The notes below the pieces were generated by a model. It ran no database searches. It saw only the letters and a program-made list of their open reading frames with translations, and was not told the origin of the DNA. A stretch of DNA of 64,000 nt from Bacteroidales bacterium UBA5349 (GTDB lineage: Bacteria; Bacteroidota; Bacteroidia; Bacteroidales; Tenuifilaceae). The stretch spans positions 1 to 64,000 of the forward strand of contig DHQB01000028.1 of assembly GCA_002410065.1 (NCBI GenBank), read 5' to 3'. The translations under genes were made by a program, and so were the position numbers. Positions 15,021 through 23,941 of this stretch are shown here, in pieces; position 1 is the stretch's first letter; each line of letters opens with the position of its first letter.

Positions 15021-17018
15021 ATGGCCAAGAGAATAGGCATAGTCGCTTTTTTTACTCTATTTACCTTAATTTCCTTTTCGCAGGGCATTCAGGATTCCAC
15101 CTTTCAGATTAAAGAGGTTGAAATAGTAGCCGAACGAAATTTTAGAAAGGAAAAAGGAGGAATGAAGGAGACCTGGGTCGATACGTTGGTTCTACTCCAA
15201 AAGGCGAACTTATCCTTATCCGAACTACTATCTGAAAACACACCAGTATTCATAAAAAGTCACGGCCGGGGTGCTTTGGCAACAGCATCATTCCGAGGAA
15301 CTGCCGCCTCGCATGTGCAAGTGAAATGGAACGGTATTAATATAAACAGCCCGATGACGGGTATGGTCGATTTTTCCCTAATCCCCGTTTATGTGATAGA
15401 CGACATGAACTTAAAACATGGTGGAGCATCAATTGCCGACAATAGTGGTGGTTTGGGAGGATCTATAGAAATCAACAATAAGGTAGATTGGGACAAGAAA
15501 TATAGCGTGAAATACATGCAGGGTTTTGGTAGCTATGCCAGTTTCGATGAGTTATTGTCTGTGGGCTTTGGAAACAAAAGAATTCAGTTTAAAACAAGGC
15601 TTTACCATAACTACTCAAAAAACGATTATACTTTTATCAATAGAGGGGTTGGCAATATTAATCCTGAAACAGGAGTTGTAACCAACCCGCTTGATACTAA
15701 CGACAACGCTAACTACACAAAGTACGGAATATTACAGGAGTTGTATTTTAGGGCAGGCGAAAAGGAAGTTTTTTCCGCTAAGTATTGGGGGCAATGGGCA
15801 GACCGTACCATACCAAGGGCAACGAGCTACGAAGGACCAGACAATTCAAATTTGAACAATCAAATTGATAATGATCATAAAGTTGTGGCCGACTGGAAAC
15901 ATTATAGTAGTAATTCCAACTTCTCTGTGCGTACAGGTTATTCGCAAAAGCAACTTGATTATACTTTAAAAAATTATGTCCTTGGAAGCGGGCAAGTATT
16001 GGCTATTGACTCAAAAAGTTTTGCCAAAAGCTTATACAATTCAGCTAATTACACGTTGAATATTAATAAAACTCTTTCTATTGAAAGTAGTCTTGATGTG
16101 AATTACCATGATGTTGACACCCATGAAGCAGTTAAAAGAACGGGCTACAAAAAGCAACGTTTCGAGGTTTCAGTATTTTTTGCAGTTAGGAAAAGTTACA
16201 ACGATAGACTGAACTTAAACCTAATGGTGCGCCAGGAAAGAATAGACAATTCATTTGCACCAATTATACCCTTTCTTGGGTTCGATTTCAGGATTATCAA
16301 AGGCAAGGATTTACTCTTAAAAGGGAATATTGCCCGTAACTACCATCACCCATCGCTAAACGATTTATATTGGCAACCCGGAGGTAATCCTGATTTATTG
16401 CCCGAAGAGGGAATTAGTGGCGAACTGGGATTAGAATATCAAAAAACTTACCAAGGACATCTGCTAAAATCTGAACTTACTGCTTATCGATCAGATATTA
16501 ACGATTGGATTATCTGGATACCCAGCTATAAAGGATTCTGGGAGCCGAGGAATATAAAAAGGGTTTTAACTCAAGGGATAGAGTTCAAGGTTTCTCTGGA
16601 CGGAAGAATAAATAGGTTGAAATACAAACTTGCAGGAAATTTTGCCTTTACCCCATCATTAAATTATGGAGATCCCTCGGTTTGGGGCGATTTGTCGTAT
16701 GGCAAACAGCTGGTTTATGTACCGCTTCAATCGAACAATATAATGGTAAGCCTCTCGTATCTGGGCTTTTTTGCAACCTATCAATTTAATCATTATGGAG
16801 AGAGGTTTACTACTTCGAGTAATGATTTTACTCGTCGCGATTGGCTGTATCCATATTTTATGAATGATTTAATACTGGGAAAAGATTTTCATATTAGCAA
16901 TATACACCTATCAGCAGAATTTAAAATATATAATCTATTCAACGAAACTTATCACTCTATACTTTACAGGCCAATGCCAGGGCGTAATTATATGTTTTTA
17001 TTAATGTTCAATATTTAG
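15021..17018 (+). CDS. TonB-dependent outer-membrane receptor, BtuB-like
   Basis: This 665-residue TonB-dependent transporter is predicted to bring cobalamin or corrinoids across the outer membrane. A signal peptide (about 1-21) precedes a TonB-box-like segment (KEVEIVAER). A plug domain follows at about 55-155 (ATASFRGTAASHVQVKWNG, LKHGGASIADNSGGLGGSI), then a 22-strand-type barrel with a C-terminal barrel strand (GRNYMFLLMFNI). It is shorter than SusC-type receptors and lacks the N-terminal carboxypeptidase-like domain, as expected for BtuB. The riboswitch upstream and the BtuG-like gene 1 bp downstream support the substrate; the sequence alone would only say TonB receptor. Confidence 0.88.
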   Translation: MAKRIGIVAFFTLFTLISFSQGIQDSTFQIKEVEIVAERNFRKEKGGMKETWVDTLVLLQKANLSLSELLSENTPVFIKSHGRGALATASFRGTAASHVQVKWNGININSPMTGMVDFSLIPVYVIDDMNLKHGGASIADNSGGLGGSIEINNKVDWDKKYSVKYMQGFGSYASFDELLSVGFGNKRIQFKTRLYHNYSKNDYTFINRGVGNINPETGVVTNPLDTNDNANYTKYGILQELYFRAGEKEVFSAKYWGQWADRTIPRATSYEGPDNSNLNNQIDNDHKVVADWKHYSSNSNFSVRTGYSQKQLDYTLKNYVLGSGQVLAIDSKSFAKSLYNSANYTLNINKTLSIESSLDVNYHDVDTHEAVKRTGYKKQRFEVSVFFAVRKSYNDRLNLNLMVRQERIDNSFAPIIPFLGFDFRIIKGKDLLLKGNIARNYHHPSLNDLYWQPGGNPDLLPEEGISGELGLEYQKTYQGHLLKSELTAYRSDINDWIIWIPSYKGFWEPRNIKRVLTQGIEFKVSLDGRINRLKYKLAGNFAFTPSLNYGDPSVWGDLSYGKQLVYVPLQSNNIMVSLSYLGFFATYQFNHYGERFTTSSNDFTRRDWLYPYFMNDLILGKDFHISNIHLSAEFKIYNLFNETYHSILYRPMPGRNYMFLLMFNI

Positions 17019-17019
17019 G

Positions 17020-18111
17020 ATGAGAAGCATATTAAAATATACCATAGTTGTTTTGCTCATTGTACTTTCATCGTGCATGAAAGATGACGAATTGTGGAAT
17101 TTTAAGAGGCCAAACATTAGTATACCGGCACAAGGTTTGTTTATTATCAACGAGGGCAATTTTATGTACGGGAATGCATCCCTTTCATACTACGATATGG
17201 AAACAGGAGAGGTGCTTAACGATGTGTTTTACGAATTTAATGCGCTTCCTTTGGGCGATGTGGCACAATCAATGGCAATTCGCGATAGCTTAGGCTATAT
17301 TATTGTAAATAACAGTGGGAAAATTTATGTCATCAATATAAATACGTTTGAGTATGTGGGCAAAATTACTGGCTTAACCTCCCCCCGATACATTCATTTT
17401 TTAAGCGATACAAAAGCGTATGTAACCGATTTGTATGCTAAATCAATAGCAATTGTTAACCCAACAACCTTTGAGGTAACCGGAGCAATAAACGTTAATA
17501 ATCACGAAACACAGTTCTATCAGCACCCAACAGAGCAAATGGTTCAGTATGATAAATATGTATTTACCAACTGCTGGAGCTATGATAATAAGATATTGGT
17601 AATAGATAGTGAAACTGACCAAGTGGTTGATTCCATTGAGATACTAAAGCAACCCACTTCGCTAGTTATTGACAAATACGATAAAATTTGGACCATTACC
17701 GATGGGGGCTTTTACGGAAGTCCATACGGAAACGAAGCCCCAGGTTTAATTCGCATTGATGCAAAGACAAGGAAGATAGAAAAAACATTTCGGTTCGAAT
17801 TGGGCGATTTTCCATCGGAAGTAAAGTTGAACGGTACTGGCGACACACTATACTTCATCAACAAGCATATATACCGCCATGCAGTATACTCAAACAACAA
17901 ACCCGAACTGTTCATTCAGAGCCCCTATACTGGATCATACTCCGGAGGTTATTATGGACTAGAAGTTGACCCCTACACCTCTGAGGTTTATATTGCTGAT
18001 GCAATTGACAAGGTACAGAGAGGGGTTGTGTATCGCTACAAATCTGATGGTACTTTAATAACAAAATTTAAGGTGGGGATTATTCCAGGCGCATTTTGCT
18101 TTAAGTACTAG
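17020..18111 (+). CDS. BtuG-like surface lipoprotein, beta-propeller (DUF5074/YncE-like)
   Basis: This 363-residue lipoprotein follows the receptor gene by 1 bp. The lipobox is LSSC with Cys19. The residues right after the cysteine (CMKDDE) match the acidic lipoprotein export signal that sends Bacteroidota lipoproteins to the outer face of the outer membrane. The rest is a seven-bladed-type propeller (AQSMAIRDSLGYIIVNNSGK, VGKITGLTSPRYIHFLSDTK, VEVYIADAIDKV-like blades). In Bacteroides BtuG caps BtuB and captures cobalamin with extreme affinity; family, position and riboswitch all point to the same role here. It is the last gene of the operon. Confidence 0.85.
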   Translation: MRSILKYTIVVLLIVLSSCMKDDELWNFKRPNISIPAQGLFIINEGNFMYGNASLSYYDMETGEVLNDVFYEFNALPLGDVAQSMAIRDSLGYIIVNNSGKIYVININTFEYVGKITGLTSPRYIHFLSDTKAYVTDLYAKSIAIVNPTTFEVTGAINVNNHETQFYQHPTEQMVQYDKYVFTNCWSYDNKILVIDSETDQVVDSIEILKQPTSLVIDKYDKIWTITDGGFYGSPYGNEAPGLIRIDAKTRKIEKTFRFELGDFPSEVKLNGTGDTLYFINKHIYRHAVYSNNKPELFIQSPYTGSYSGGYYGLEVDPYTSEVYIADAIDKVQRGVVYRYKSDGTLITKFKVGIIPGAFCFKY

Positions 18112-18443
18112 GTGTACAGTTTTGCATTGGCAATAGGATATATCTAATGCTGCACGTTTTTTTGTATGCATATAACCATCTTTTATTATTTCTTTTCAAA
18201 TTTCTTAGTTGGTAAATTCACAATGTCGCATACATTTCTAGTGTGTTGGTTATAGGGTAAAATGCCTTTACAATTTATGCATTGGGTTTATGTAACTACT
18301 CCTCCCAAGTTTGATTTGCTTCCGTTCAATAGCATATTTGCATTAAATCTCTGGTTCATAGCAAAGAAAATTTACACTTAATGCGTTAAGGATGATAAAA
18401 AAGCAAAATTAGCATTACCTTTGCAGCCCAAATTAAATAGTTG
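18112..18443. promoter_or_regulatory. Intergenic region with the typA promoter
   Basis: TACCTTTG (18416-18423) matches the Bacteroidota -7 element and would give a short leader for typA. A weak 5-bp hairpin (18123-18127 with 18145-18149) before seven T (18156-18162) might end the cobalamin operon, but it is poor. No open frame or RNA gene is recognisable in the rest. Confidence 0.45.
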
Positions 18444-20243
18444 ATGTTAAACATAAGGAACATTGCCATCATTGCCCACGTTGACCACGGTAAAACAACG
18501 CTGGTTGACAAGATGATCATTCAGAGTAAACTTTATAAAAACCACGAAATTTCAGGTGAGCTAATTTTAGATAGCAACGACCTAGAGCGCGAGAGAGGTA
18601 TTACCATATTAGCCAAAAACGTATCAGTTACGTACAAGGGCGTAAAGATTAATATTATTGACACCCCAGGGCACGCCGATTTTGGAGGCGAGGTAGAAAG
18701 GGTTCTGAACATGGCAGATGGTGTTCTTCTGCTTGTTGATGCGTTTGAAGGCACCATGCCCCAAACCCGATTTGTGCTCCAAAAGGCACTAGTCTTAGGG
18801 CTTAAACCCATAGTTGTTATCAATAAGGTTGATAAACCAAATTGCAGACCCGAAGAGGTTCAAGAGCAAGTGTTCGATCTGATGTTCAATCTCGATGGTA
18901 CTGAGGATCAACTCAATTTCCCAACAATCTATGGAAGCGCAAAAAATGGTTGGATGTCAACCGATTGGCGAAATCCTTCTGAAGATATCACACCTTTGCT
19001 CGATGCAATTGTTGAATTTATTCCAGCTCCTAAGATTAACACAGGTAATCCACAGCTCCTTATAACCTCACTCGACTATTCAGCGTATGTTGGTCGAATA
19101 GCCATTGGCAAACTCCACAGAGGCGAGTTAAAGGTTGGACAAAATGTTGCGCTCATTAAGCGCGATAAAAGAGTTATAAAAACCAAGATTAAAGAGCTAC
19201 TCGTTTTTGAGGGACTAGGAAAGCAAAAGACTGAATTAGTTGTGGCGGGTGATATTTGCGCCTTGGTTGGTATTGAAGGATTTGATATTGGCGATACTAT
19301 AACCGATATTGATAATCCTGAGGCTCTCCCAACAATCGATGTTGACGAGCCAACCATGAGTATGCTTTTTACTATTAATGATTCTCCTTTTTTTGGTCGC
19401 GACGGTAAGTTTGTTACATCAAGGCACTTAAAGGATAGACTAGATAAAGAACTTGAAAAAAACCTTGCACTAAGGGTTCAACCCACCCAATCTGCCGATG
19501 CGTTTAACGTTTTTGGAAGGGGCGTGCTTCACCTTTCAATTCTTATTGAAACCATGAGGCGCGAGGGATATGAGTTACAGGTAGGTCAACCCCAAGTTAT
19601 TATAAAATTAGTGGGTGGCGAAAGATGCGAACCAATTGAGGTGCTAACCATAGATTTACCCGATGATGTTGCGGGGCGTGCCATTGAATTGGTAACCCAG
19701 CGTAAGGGTAATTTGCTCATTATGGAGAGAAAGGTTGATAGGGTTCACCTTGAGTTTGAGATGCCTTCTCGAGGCATTATTGGTTTACGTACTATTCTAT
19801 TAACAGCAACAGCAGGCGAAGCAGTTATTGCTCATCGCTTTAAGGCATTTGAAACCCATAGGGGCGAAATGGATACCAGACAGAATGGTTCGCTCATTGC
19901 AATGGAGGGCGGTACTGCCTATGCTTATGCAATGCATAAACTGCAGGATAGAGGACGGTTTTTTATCGACTCGCACGAAGAGGTTTATGCAGGAGAGGTA
20001 GTAGGGGAGGCCTCTAGAGCTGGCGATATGGTGGTTAACGTAACCAAATCGAAGAAGCTTACCAATATGCGTGCATCGGGTACCGACGATAAAACTATTC
20101 TTGCTCCACCAATAAAATTTAGCTTAGAGGAAGCTCTGGAGTATATCCAAAACGATGAGTACGTTGAGGTTACGCCCAAAGCAATGCGTATAAGGAAGGT
20201 GCAGTTAAACGAGCACGATAGAAAGAGACAACAAAAGCAGTAG
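18444..20243 (+). CDS. typA: GTP-binding protein TypA/BipA
   Basis: This is a 599-residue translational GTPase of the EF-G type that binds the 70S ribosome and helps 50S assembly and growth under stress. G motifs are complete: HVDHGKT (12-18), RERGITI, DTPGHADF, NKVD and SAKNG. The C-terminal part holds the BipA-specific region (GTDDKTILAPP near 555). ATG 18444 is preferred over the TTG one codon upstream. It has its own -7 box and no co-transcribed neighbour before the yceD promoter. Confidence 0.97.
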   Translation: MLNIRNIAIIAHVDHGKTTLVDKMIIQSKLYKNHEISGELILDSNDLERERGITILAKNVSVTYKGVKINIIDTPGHADFGGEVERVLNMADGVLLLVDAFEGTMPQTRFVLQKALVLGLKPIVVINKVDKPNCRPEEVQEQVFDLMFNLDGTEDQLNFPTIYGSAKNGWMSTDWRNPSEDITPLLDAIVEFIPAPKINTGNPQLLITSLDYSAYVGRIAIGKLHRGELKVGQNVALIKRDKRVIKTKIKELLVFEGLGKQKTELVVAGDICALVGIEGFDIGDTITDIDNPEALPTIDVDEPTMSMLFTINDSPFFGRDGKFVTSRHLKDRLDKELEKNLALRVQPTQSADAFNVFGRGVLHLSILIETMRREGYELQVGQPQVIIKLVGGERCEPIEVLTIDLPDDVAGRAIELVTQRKGNLLIMERKVDRVHLEFEMPSRGIIGLRTILLTATAGEAVIAHRFKAFETHRGEMDTRQNGSLIAMEGGTAYAYAMHKLQDRGRFFIDSHEEVYAGEVVGEASRAGDMVVNVTKSKKLTNMRASGTDDKTILAPPIKFSLEEALEYIQNDEYVEVTPKAMRIRKVQLNEHDRKRQQKQ

Positions 20244-20283
20244 CCTAAGTGCCTCTTGCAATACAGCATTTTTTATGGGCATT

Positions 20284-20312
20284 TTGTATTTTAATAATAA
20301 TAATTACCTTTG
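20284..20312 (+). promoter_or_regulatory. Promoter of the yceD-rpmF-plsX-fabH operon
   Basis: TTG (20284-20286), 18 bp and TACCTTTG (20305-20312) fit the Bacteroidota consensus. Because the -7 box overlaps the first in-frame TTG (20310), translation must begin further downstream. Confidence 0.6.
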
Positions 20313-20333
20313 CGGGATGTTTTTTTGGAAACT

Positions 20334-20879
20334 GTGAGCTCGATTTTAAATAGATATATTGTTAATTTTAAGGCACTTAAACAAGGTGAACACATCTTTA
20401 ACTTTGATGTGGATAATGACTTTTTTGCTGAGTTTAAGGAGAGTGAAATAAGTAGGGCCGACGTAAGCGTTAACCTAGTAATGCAGAGGCATAGCAATAT
20501 GCTAGAGTTGCATTTCAGCATGGAAGGTGAGGTTGAGGTTGCTTGCGACAGATGTTTGGATCGATTTTTTATTCCAATTATCTACAACGGTGTTTTATTT
20601 GTAAGGCTTTCCGATGGTATCCTCGAAGAAGAGAAGGTTGACGATGTATGGTATATTAATAGCAACGAGCAAGAACTTGAATTGGCGCAGTATATTTACG
20701 AGAGCATTTGTCTAAGCTTGCCAATTCAAAGATATCACGGAATATTAAGCACCTCAGAGGAGGATTGCGATAAGGGAATGATGGAAAGGCTAAATAGCAT
20801 GTCAGTTAAGGATGACGATAAAAAGGAATCCGATAATGACTCACGCTGGGATAAGCTGAAAGATCTTTTAAAAAACTAA
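20334..20879 (+). CDS. yceD: DUF177 / YceD family protein
   Basis: This protein of about 181 residues belongs to the DUF177 family, almost always encoded directly before ribosomal protein L32 and linked to 23S rRNA or L32 homeostasis. It shows the family opening (IVNFKALKQGEHIFNFDVD) and the central Cys-x2-Cys segment (VACDRCLDRFF). The C-terminal tail is acidic and lysine-rich. No in-frame ATG exists near the N-terminus. GTG 20334 places the family's first strand at the right distance and lies downstream of the promoter; TTG 20325 is the alternative. First gene of the operon. Confidence 0.85.
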   Translation: MSSILNRYIVNFKALKQGEHIFNFDVDNDFFAEFKESEISRADVSVNLVMQRHSNMLELHFSMEGEVEVACDRCLDRFFIPIIYNGVLFVRLSDGILEEEKVDDVWYINSNEQELELAQYIYESICLSLPIQRYHGILSTSEEDCDKGMMERLNSMSVKDDDKKESDNDSRWDKLKDLLKN

Positions 20880-20920
20880 GATTAGATTTATTGTAGGTAT
20901 AACATTTAATTAATACAGAA

Positions 20921-21106
20921 ATGGCACATCCAAAGAGTAAAGTTTCAAAGCAAAGAAAAAACAAGCGCAGAACGCACTATAAAGCCGAACTGCCCACTTT
21001 AGCCACCTGCTCAAACTGTGGTACAACAGTTCAGTATCATAGAGTTTGTCCCGAGTGTGGATTCTATAGAGGTAAACTTGCAGTTGAGAAGACGGTTACC
21101 GCATAG
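20921..21106 (+). CDS. rpmF: 50S ribosomal protein L32
   Basis: This 61-residue protein is full length for L32. The N-terminus is basic (MAHPKSKVSKQRKNKRR) and a zinc ribbon is formed by Cys30, Cys33, Cys43 and Cys46 (CSNCG ... CPECG), so it is the zinc-binding C+ form. It lies 41 bp after yceD and 44 bp before plsX. Confidence 0.97.
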   Translation: MAHPKSKVSKQRKNKRRTHYKAELPTLATCSNCGTTVQYHRVCPECGFYRGKLAVEKTVTA

Positions 21107-21150
21107 TTGATGTCTTTAACTTTTTTCCTTTTCACCCAAAACCAAAAACA

Positions 21151-22092
21151 ATGAGAATTGGAGTTGATGCAATGGGTGGTGATTTTGCCCCAGAAGCGAC
21201 AGTAAAAGGAGCAATACTTGCCAAAAAAGTACTTTTAGCCAACGAACAAATCGTATTGTTTGGTGATAAAGAACAAATTGTTGAGCAAATTGTTAAGCAG
21301 AATGGTAGTGCTACCGATTTTGAAATAGTACACTGTACTGAGGTGATAGGAATGGGTGAACATCCAGCTAAGGCATTCTCTAAAAAACAGGATTCTAGCA
21401 TTACTGTAGGTTTTAAATGGTTGGCTCAGAATAAAATAGATGGTTTTGCGAGTGCAGGTAACACCGGTGCTATGCTAGTTGGCACCATGTATACAGTAAA
21501 ATCAGTACCCGGCATAATTCGTCCCGCTATAGCAAGTTATATACCCTCTTCGGAGGATAAGTTTAATCTTTTGCTAGATGTAGGTATAAATCCGGATTGT
21601 CGACCTGATGTACTTTATCAGTATGGTATCCTAGGTTCGTTGTACGCAAAGATTATTTTTAACAATAGCAATCCAAGGGTAGCACTTCTAAACATCGGTG
21701 AAGAGGAAGAAAAAGGGAATCTTGTTACTAAGAGCACCTTTGAATTAATGAAAGACAATACAGATTTCAACTTTGTGGGGAATGTTGAGGGGAACATGCT
21801 GTTTAACAACGACAAAGCAGATGTTATTGTTTGCGACGGATTTGTTGGTAACGTGATCCTTAAAGAGGCAGAAGCGTTTTATCATCTTCTTAAAAAACGA
21901 AAGATAACTGACCCCTTCTTTGAAAGGTTTAACTTTGAGAATTACGGAGGTACTCCTATAATTGGTGTAAATGCCCCCGTTATTATAGGCCATGGAGTTT
22001 CAAACGAAAAGGCCATAATGAACATGATTTTACAAACCAGAACGGTAATTAGTACTAATCTGTGTAATAAAATTAAAGAAGCATTCAGCTAA
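21151..22092 (+). CDS. plsX: Phosphate acyltransferase PlsX
   Basis: This 313-residue enzyme makes acyl-phosphate from acyl-ACP, the first step of phosphatidic acid synthesis by the PlsX/PlsY route. The N-terminal MRIGVDAMGGDFAPE and the internal GFASAGNTGAMLVG and VCDGFVGNVILKEAE are hallmark segments. It sits in the conserved yceD-rpmF-plsX-fabH order, and its stop overlaps the fabH start (TAATG). Confidence 0.97.
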   Translation: MRIGVDAMGGDFAPEATVKGAILAKKVLLANEQIVLFGDKEQIVEQIVKQNGSATDFEIVHCTEVIGMGEHPAKAFSKKQDSSITVGFKWLAQNKIDGFASAGNTGAMLVGTMYTVKSVPGIIRPAIASYIPSSEDKFNLLLDVGINPDCRPDVLYQYGILGSLYAKIIFNNSNPRVALLNIGEEEEKGNLVTKSTFELMKDNTDFNFVGNVEGNMLFNNDKADVIVCDGFVGNVILKEAEAFYHLLKKRKITDPFFERFNFENYGGTPIIGVNAPVIIGHGVSNEKAIMNMILQTRTVISTNLCNKIKEAFS

Positions 22093-23102
22093 TGGGAAAA
22101 ATTACAGCAGCTATTACGGGAGTTGCAGGCTATGTGCCTGATTATGTCCTCACAAACCAAGAGCTTAGCAAAATGGTCGATACCACCGATGAGTGGATAA
22201 TGACCCGAATTGGAATTAAAGAAAGACGAATTCTGAAGGGCGAAGGCAAGGGAACAAGTGATATGGCAATGCATGCCGTAAACCAACTCCTTAAAAAAAC
22301 AAATACGCACCCCGATGAGGTGGATATGCTTATTTGTGGTGTGGTTACCCCTGATATGCAGTTCCCTGCTACAGCTAACATCATTAGCGATAAGTGCGGA
22401 ATAACTAAAGCCTTTGGTTACGATTTGAATGCCGGATGTTCCAGTTTTCTTTACGCATTGGTTACTGCATCAAAATTTATTGAATCGGGTACGCATAAAA
22501 AGGTTGTAGTGGTTGGAGCCGATAAAATGTCCTCAATTACTGATTATACCGATAGAGCTACCTGCCCTATATTTGGCGATGGTTCGGGCGCTGTAATGCT
22601 TGAGCCTAATTACGATGGCTTTGGTGTTATTGACTCACTTATGCAGGTTGATGGTTCCGGTAGGAAGCACCTTCATCAGGTAGCTGGTGGCTCTATGTAT
22701 CCACCAACAATTGAAACCATTGAAAAGCGTCAGCATTTTATTTACCAAGAAGGGCAACCCGTATTTAAGGCAGCTGTTTCTAATATGGCCGATACTGCTG
22801 TTAATGTGATGAAGAGAAACAATATCTCTCCCGAAGAACTTGCTTGGCTTGTGCCACATCAGGCTAACATGCGCATTATAGAAGCCACAGCCAAGAGAAT
22901 GGGCATTAAGAAGGAGCAGGTAATGATCAACATCGAGCGCTATGGTAATACTACCAGTGCAACTATACCCATCTGCCTTTGGGAGTGGGAGCCACAGCTG
23001 CGCAAAGGCGATAATGTTATAATTGCAACCTTCGGTGCTGGTTTTACATGGGGCGCAACCTATATTAAGTGGGCATACGACGGCGATAAGGTAAAACAAT
23101 AA
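22092..23102 (+). CDS. fabH: Beta-ketoacyl-ACP synthase III (FabH)
   Basis: This 336-residue condensing enzyme joins acetyl-CoA (or another primer) to malonyl-ACP to start fatty acid synthesis. The catalytic triad is Cys116 (NAGCSSFL), His256 (VPHQANMRI) and Asn286 (ERYGNTTSA). The start overlaps the plsX stop by one base, implying coupled translation. A strong terminator follows. Confidence 0.97.
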   Translation: MGKITAAITGVAGYVPDYVLTNQELSKMVDTTDEWIMTRIGIKERRILKGEGKGTSDMAMHAVNQLLKKTNTHPDEVDMLICGVVTPDMQFPATANIISDKCGITKAFGYDLNAGCSSFLYALVTASKFIESGTHKKVVVVGADKMSSITDYTDRATCPIFGDGSGAVMLEPNYDGFGVIDSLMQVDGSGRKHLHQVAGGSMYPPTIETIEKRQHFIYQEGQPVFKAAVSNMADTAVNVMKRNNISPEELAWLVPHQANMRIIEATAKRMGIKKEQVMINIERYGNTTSATIPICLWEWEPQLRKGDNVIIATFGAGFTWGATYIKWAYDGDKVKQ

Positions 23103-23121
23103 GTATTATATATATAATAAG

Positions 23122-23150
23122 CAAAAGCCCGGCTCTCCGGGCTTTTGTCT
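23122..23150 (+). terminator. Rho-independent terminator after fabH
   Basis: An 11-bp stem (23122-23132 with 23137-23147) with a CTCT loop and a T-rich 3' arm ends the fatty-acid operon. The A-rich 5' arm could also serve the minus-strand gene ending at 23274. Confidence 0.85.
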
Positions 23151-23273
23151 TTATGGTTATTTTATACAGATAGGTTGTGTTACAGGTTTATGGCTTAATT
23201 TACTGCACATCAAATCTTTTTAGGTTTTAATTATATACTTCAATCTTGCCCTCTAAATTTTAACTACCAGGAA

Positions 23274-23846
23274 TCATAATTTTACTTTAATACCAAAAGG
23301 GAAAAATGTGAAAGCATAAAAATTATCAAAGTGGTCTATATTCATTGGTGAGTAATAAACCCTGTTAAACGGAAACAGAACAACTAACGGAGATGTTTCA
23401 ATATAAATTCTTTTTGTTACCCTTATGTTTAGCGTTAAACTGGCATTTACCGAAACCCCAAAACTATCCTTCTCGTCCCAGTTTACATGCAATACCCCAA
23501 CACCTAATCCGCTAGTAAAAAACAACTTGTCCTTTACTAAATTTAGTTTATAGTATCCATTTACACTTAATTGGCTCAAGTTACTATTAAGGTCGTAAAG
23601 TTGGTCTGTCATAAAAAAACCAAAGTGGCGCGAGTGCTCATATGAAATACCCATTTGCCAATTCTTCTTTAAATCCTTTTGGTATTCAAAAAAAGTCCGA
23701 ACTCCAAGAGAATTATATCCGTCCACAATAAAACCCGTTTGAAACGATAAATAACCTGCTTCTTTTTCGTTTTCTTCATTGGTTTGACATAATCCCCATA
23801 AACTCAAAAACAAAAGAAGCACAAGGGCTAAAAATGATTTTTTCAT
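23274..23846 (-). CDS. Putative outer-membrane beta-barrel protein
   Basis: This 190-residue protein has a signal peptide (MKKSFLALVLLLFLSLWGLCQ). Successive amphipathic strands follow (GYLSFQTGFIVDGYNSLGVR, MGISYEHSRHFGFF, LSQLSVNGYYKLNLV), ending in FAFTFFPFGIKVKL, the form of a small 8-10 strand barrel. I do not recognise a specific family. It lies 95 bp downstream of the carboxypeptidase-regulatory-domain gene on the same strand and may be co-transcribed. Confidence 0.65.
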   Translation of the reverse strand: MKKSFLALVLLLFLSLWGLCQTNEENEKEAGYLSFQTGFIVDGYNSLGVRTFFEYQKDLKKNWQMGISYEHSRHFGFFMTDQLYDLNSNLSQLSVNGYYKLNLVKDKLFFTSGLGVGVLHVNWDEKDSFGVSVNASLTLNIRVTKRIYIETSPLVVLFPFNRVYYSPMNIDHFDNFYAFTFFPFGIKVKL

Positions 23847-23941
23847 AATCGTCTGCTAGATTTTGTTGTTTCTTTAATGTTAAATAATCTTTAGATGTTG
23901 CTGTTGGGTAGAACTTAATGCTCTTTGTTTTCAAACTACGA

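Noticed and set aside
18123..18162. Terminator for the cobalamin operon
   Set aside because: Only a 5-bp stem with a 17-nt loop precedes the T tract; too weak to list as a terminator of its own.
18291..18296. TGTAAC upstream of typA as a further ECF target
   Set aside because: There is no CGTC at 16-17 bp, and a normal -7 box is present for typA.
20310..20333. Longer YceD N-terminus starting at TTG 20310
   Set aside because: The codon is part of the TACCTTTG promoter box, so it cannot be translated from that transcript.
22635..23099. 154-codon open frame antisense to fabH
   Set aside because: It lies wholly within fabH, which has full catalytic motifs; the protein has no recognisable domain and no promoter.
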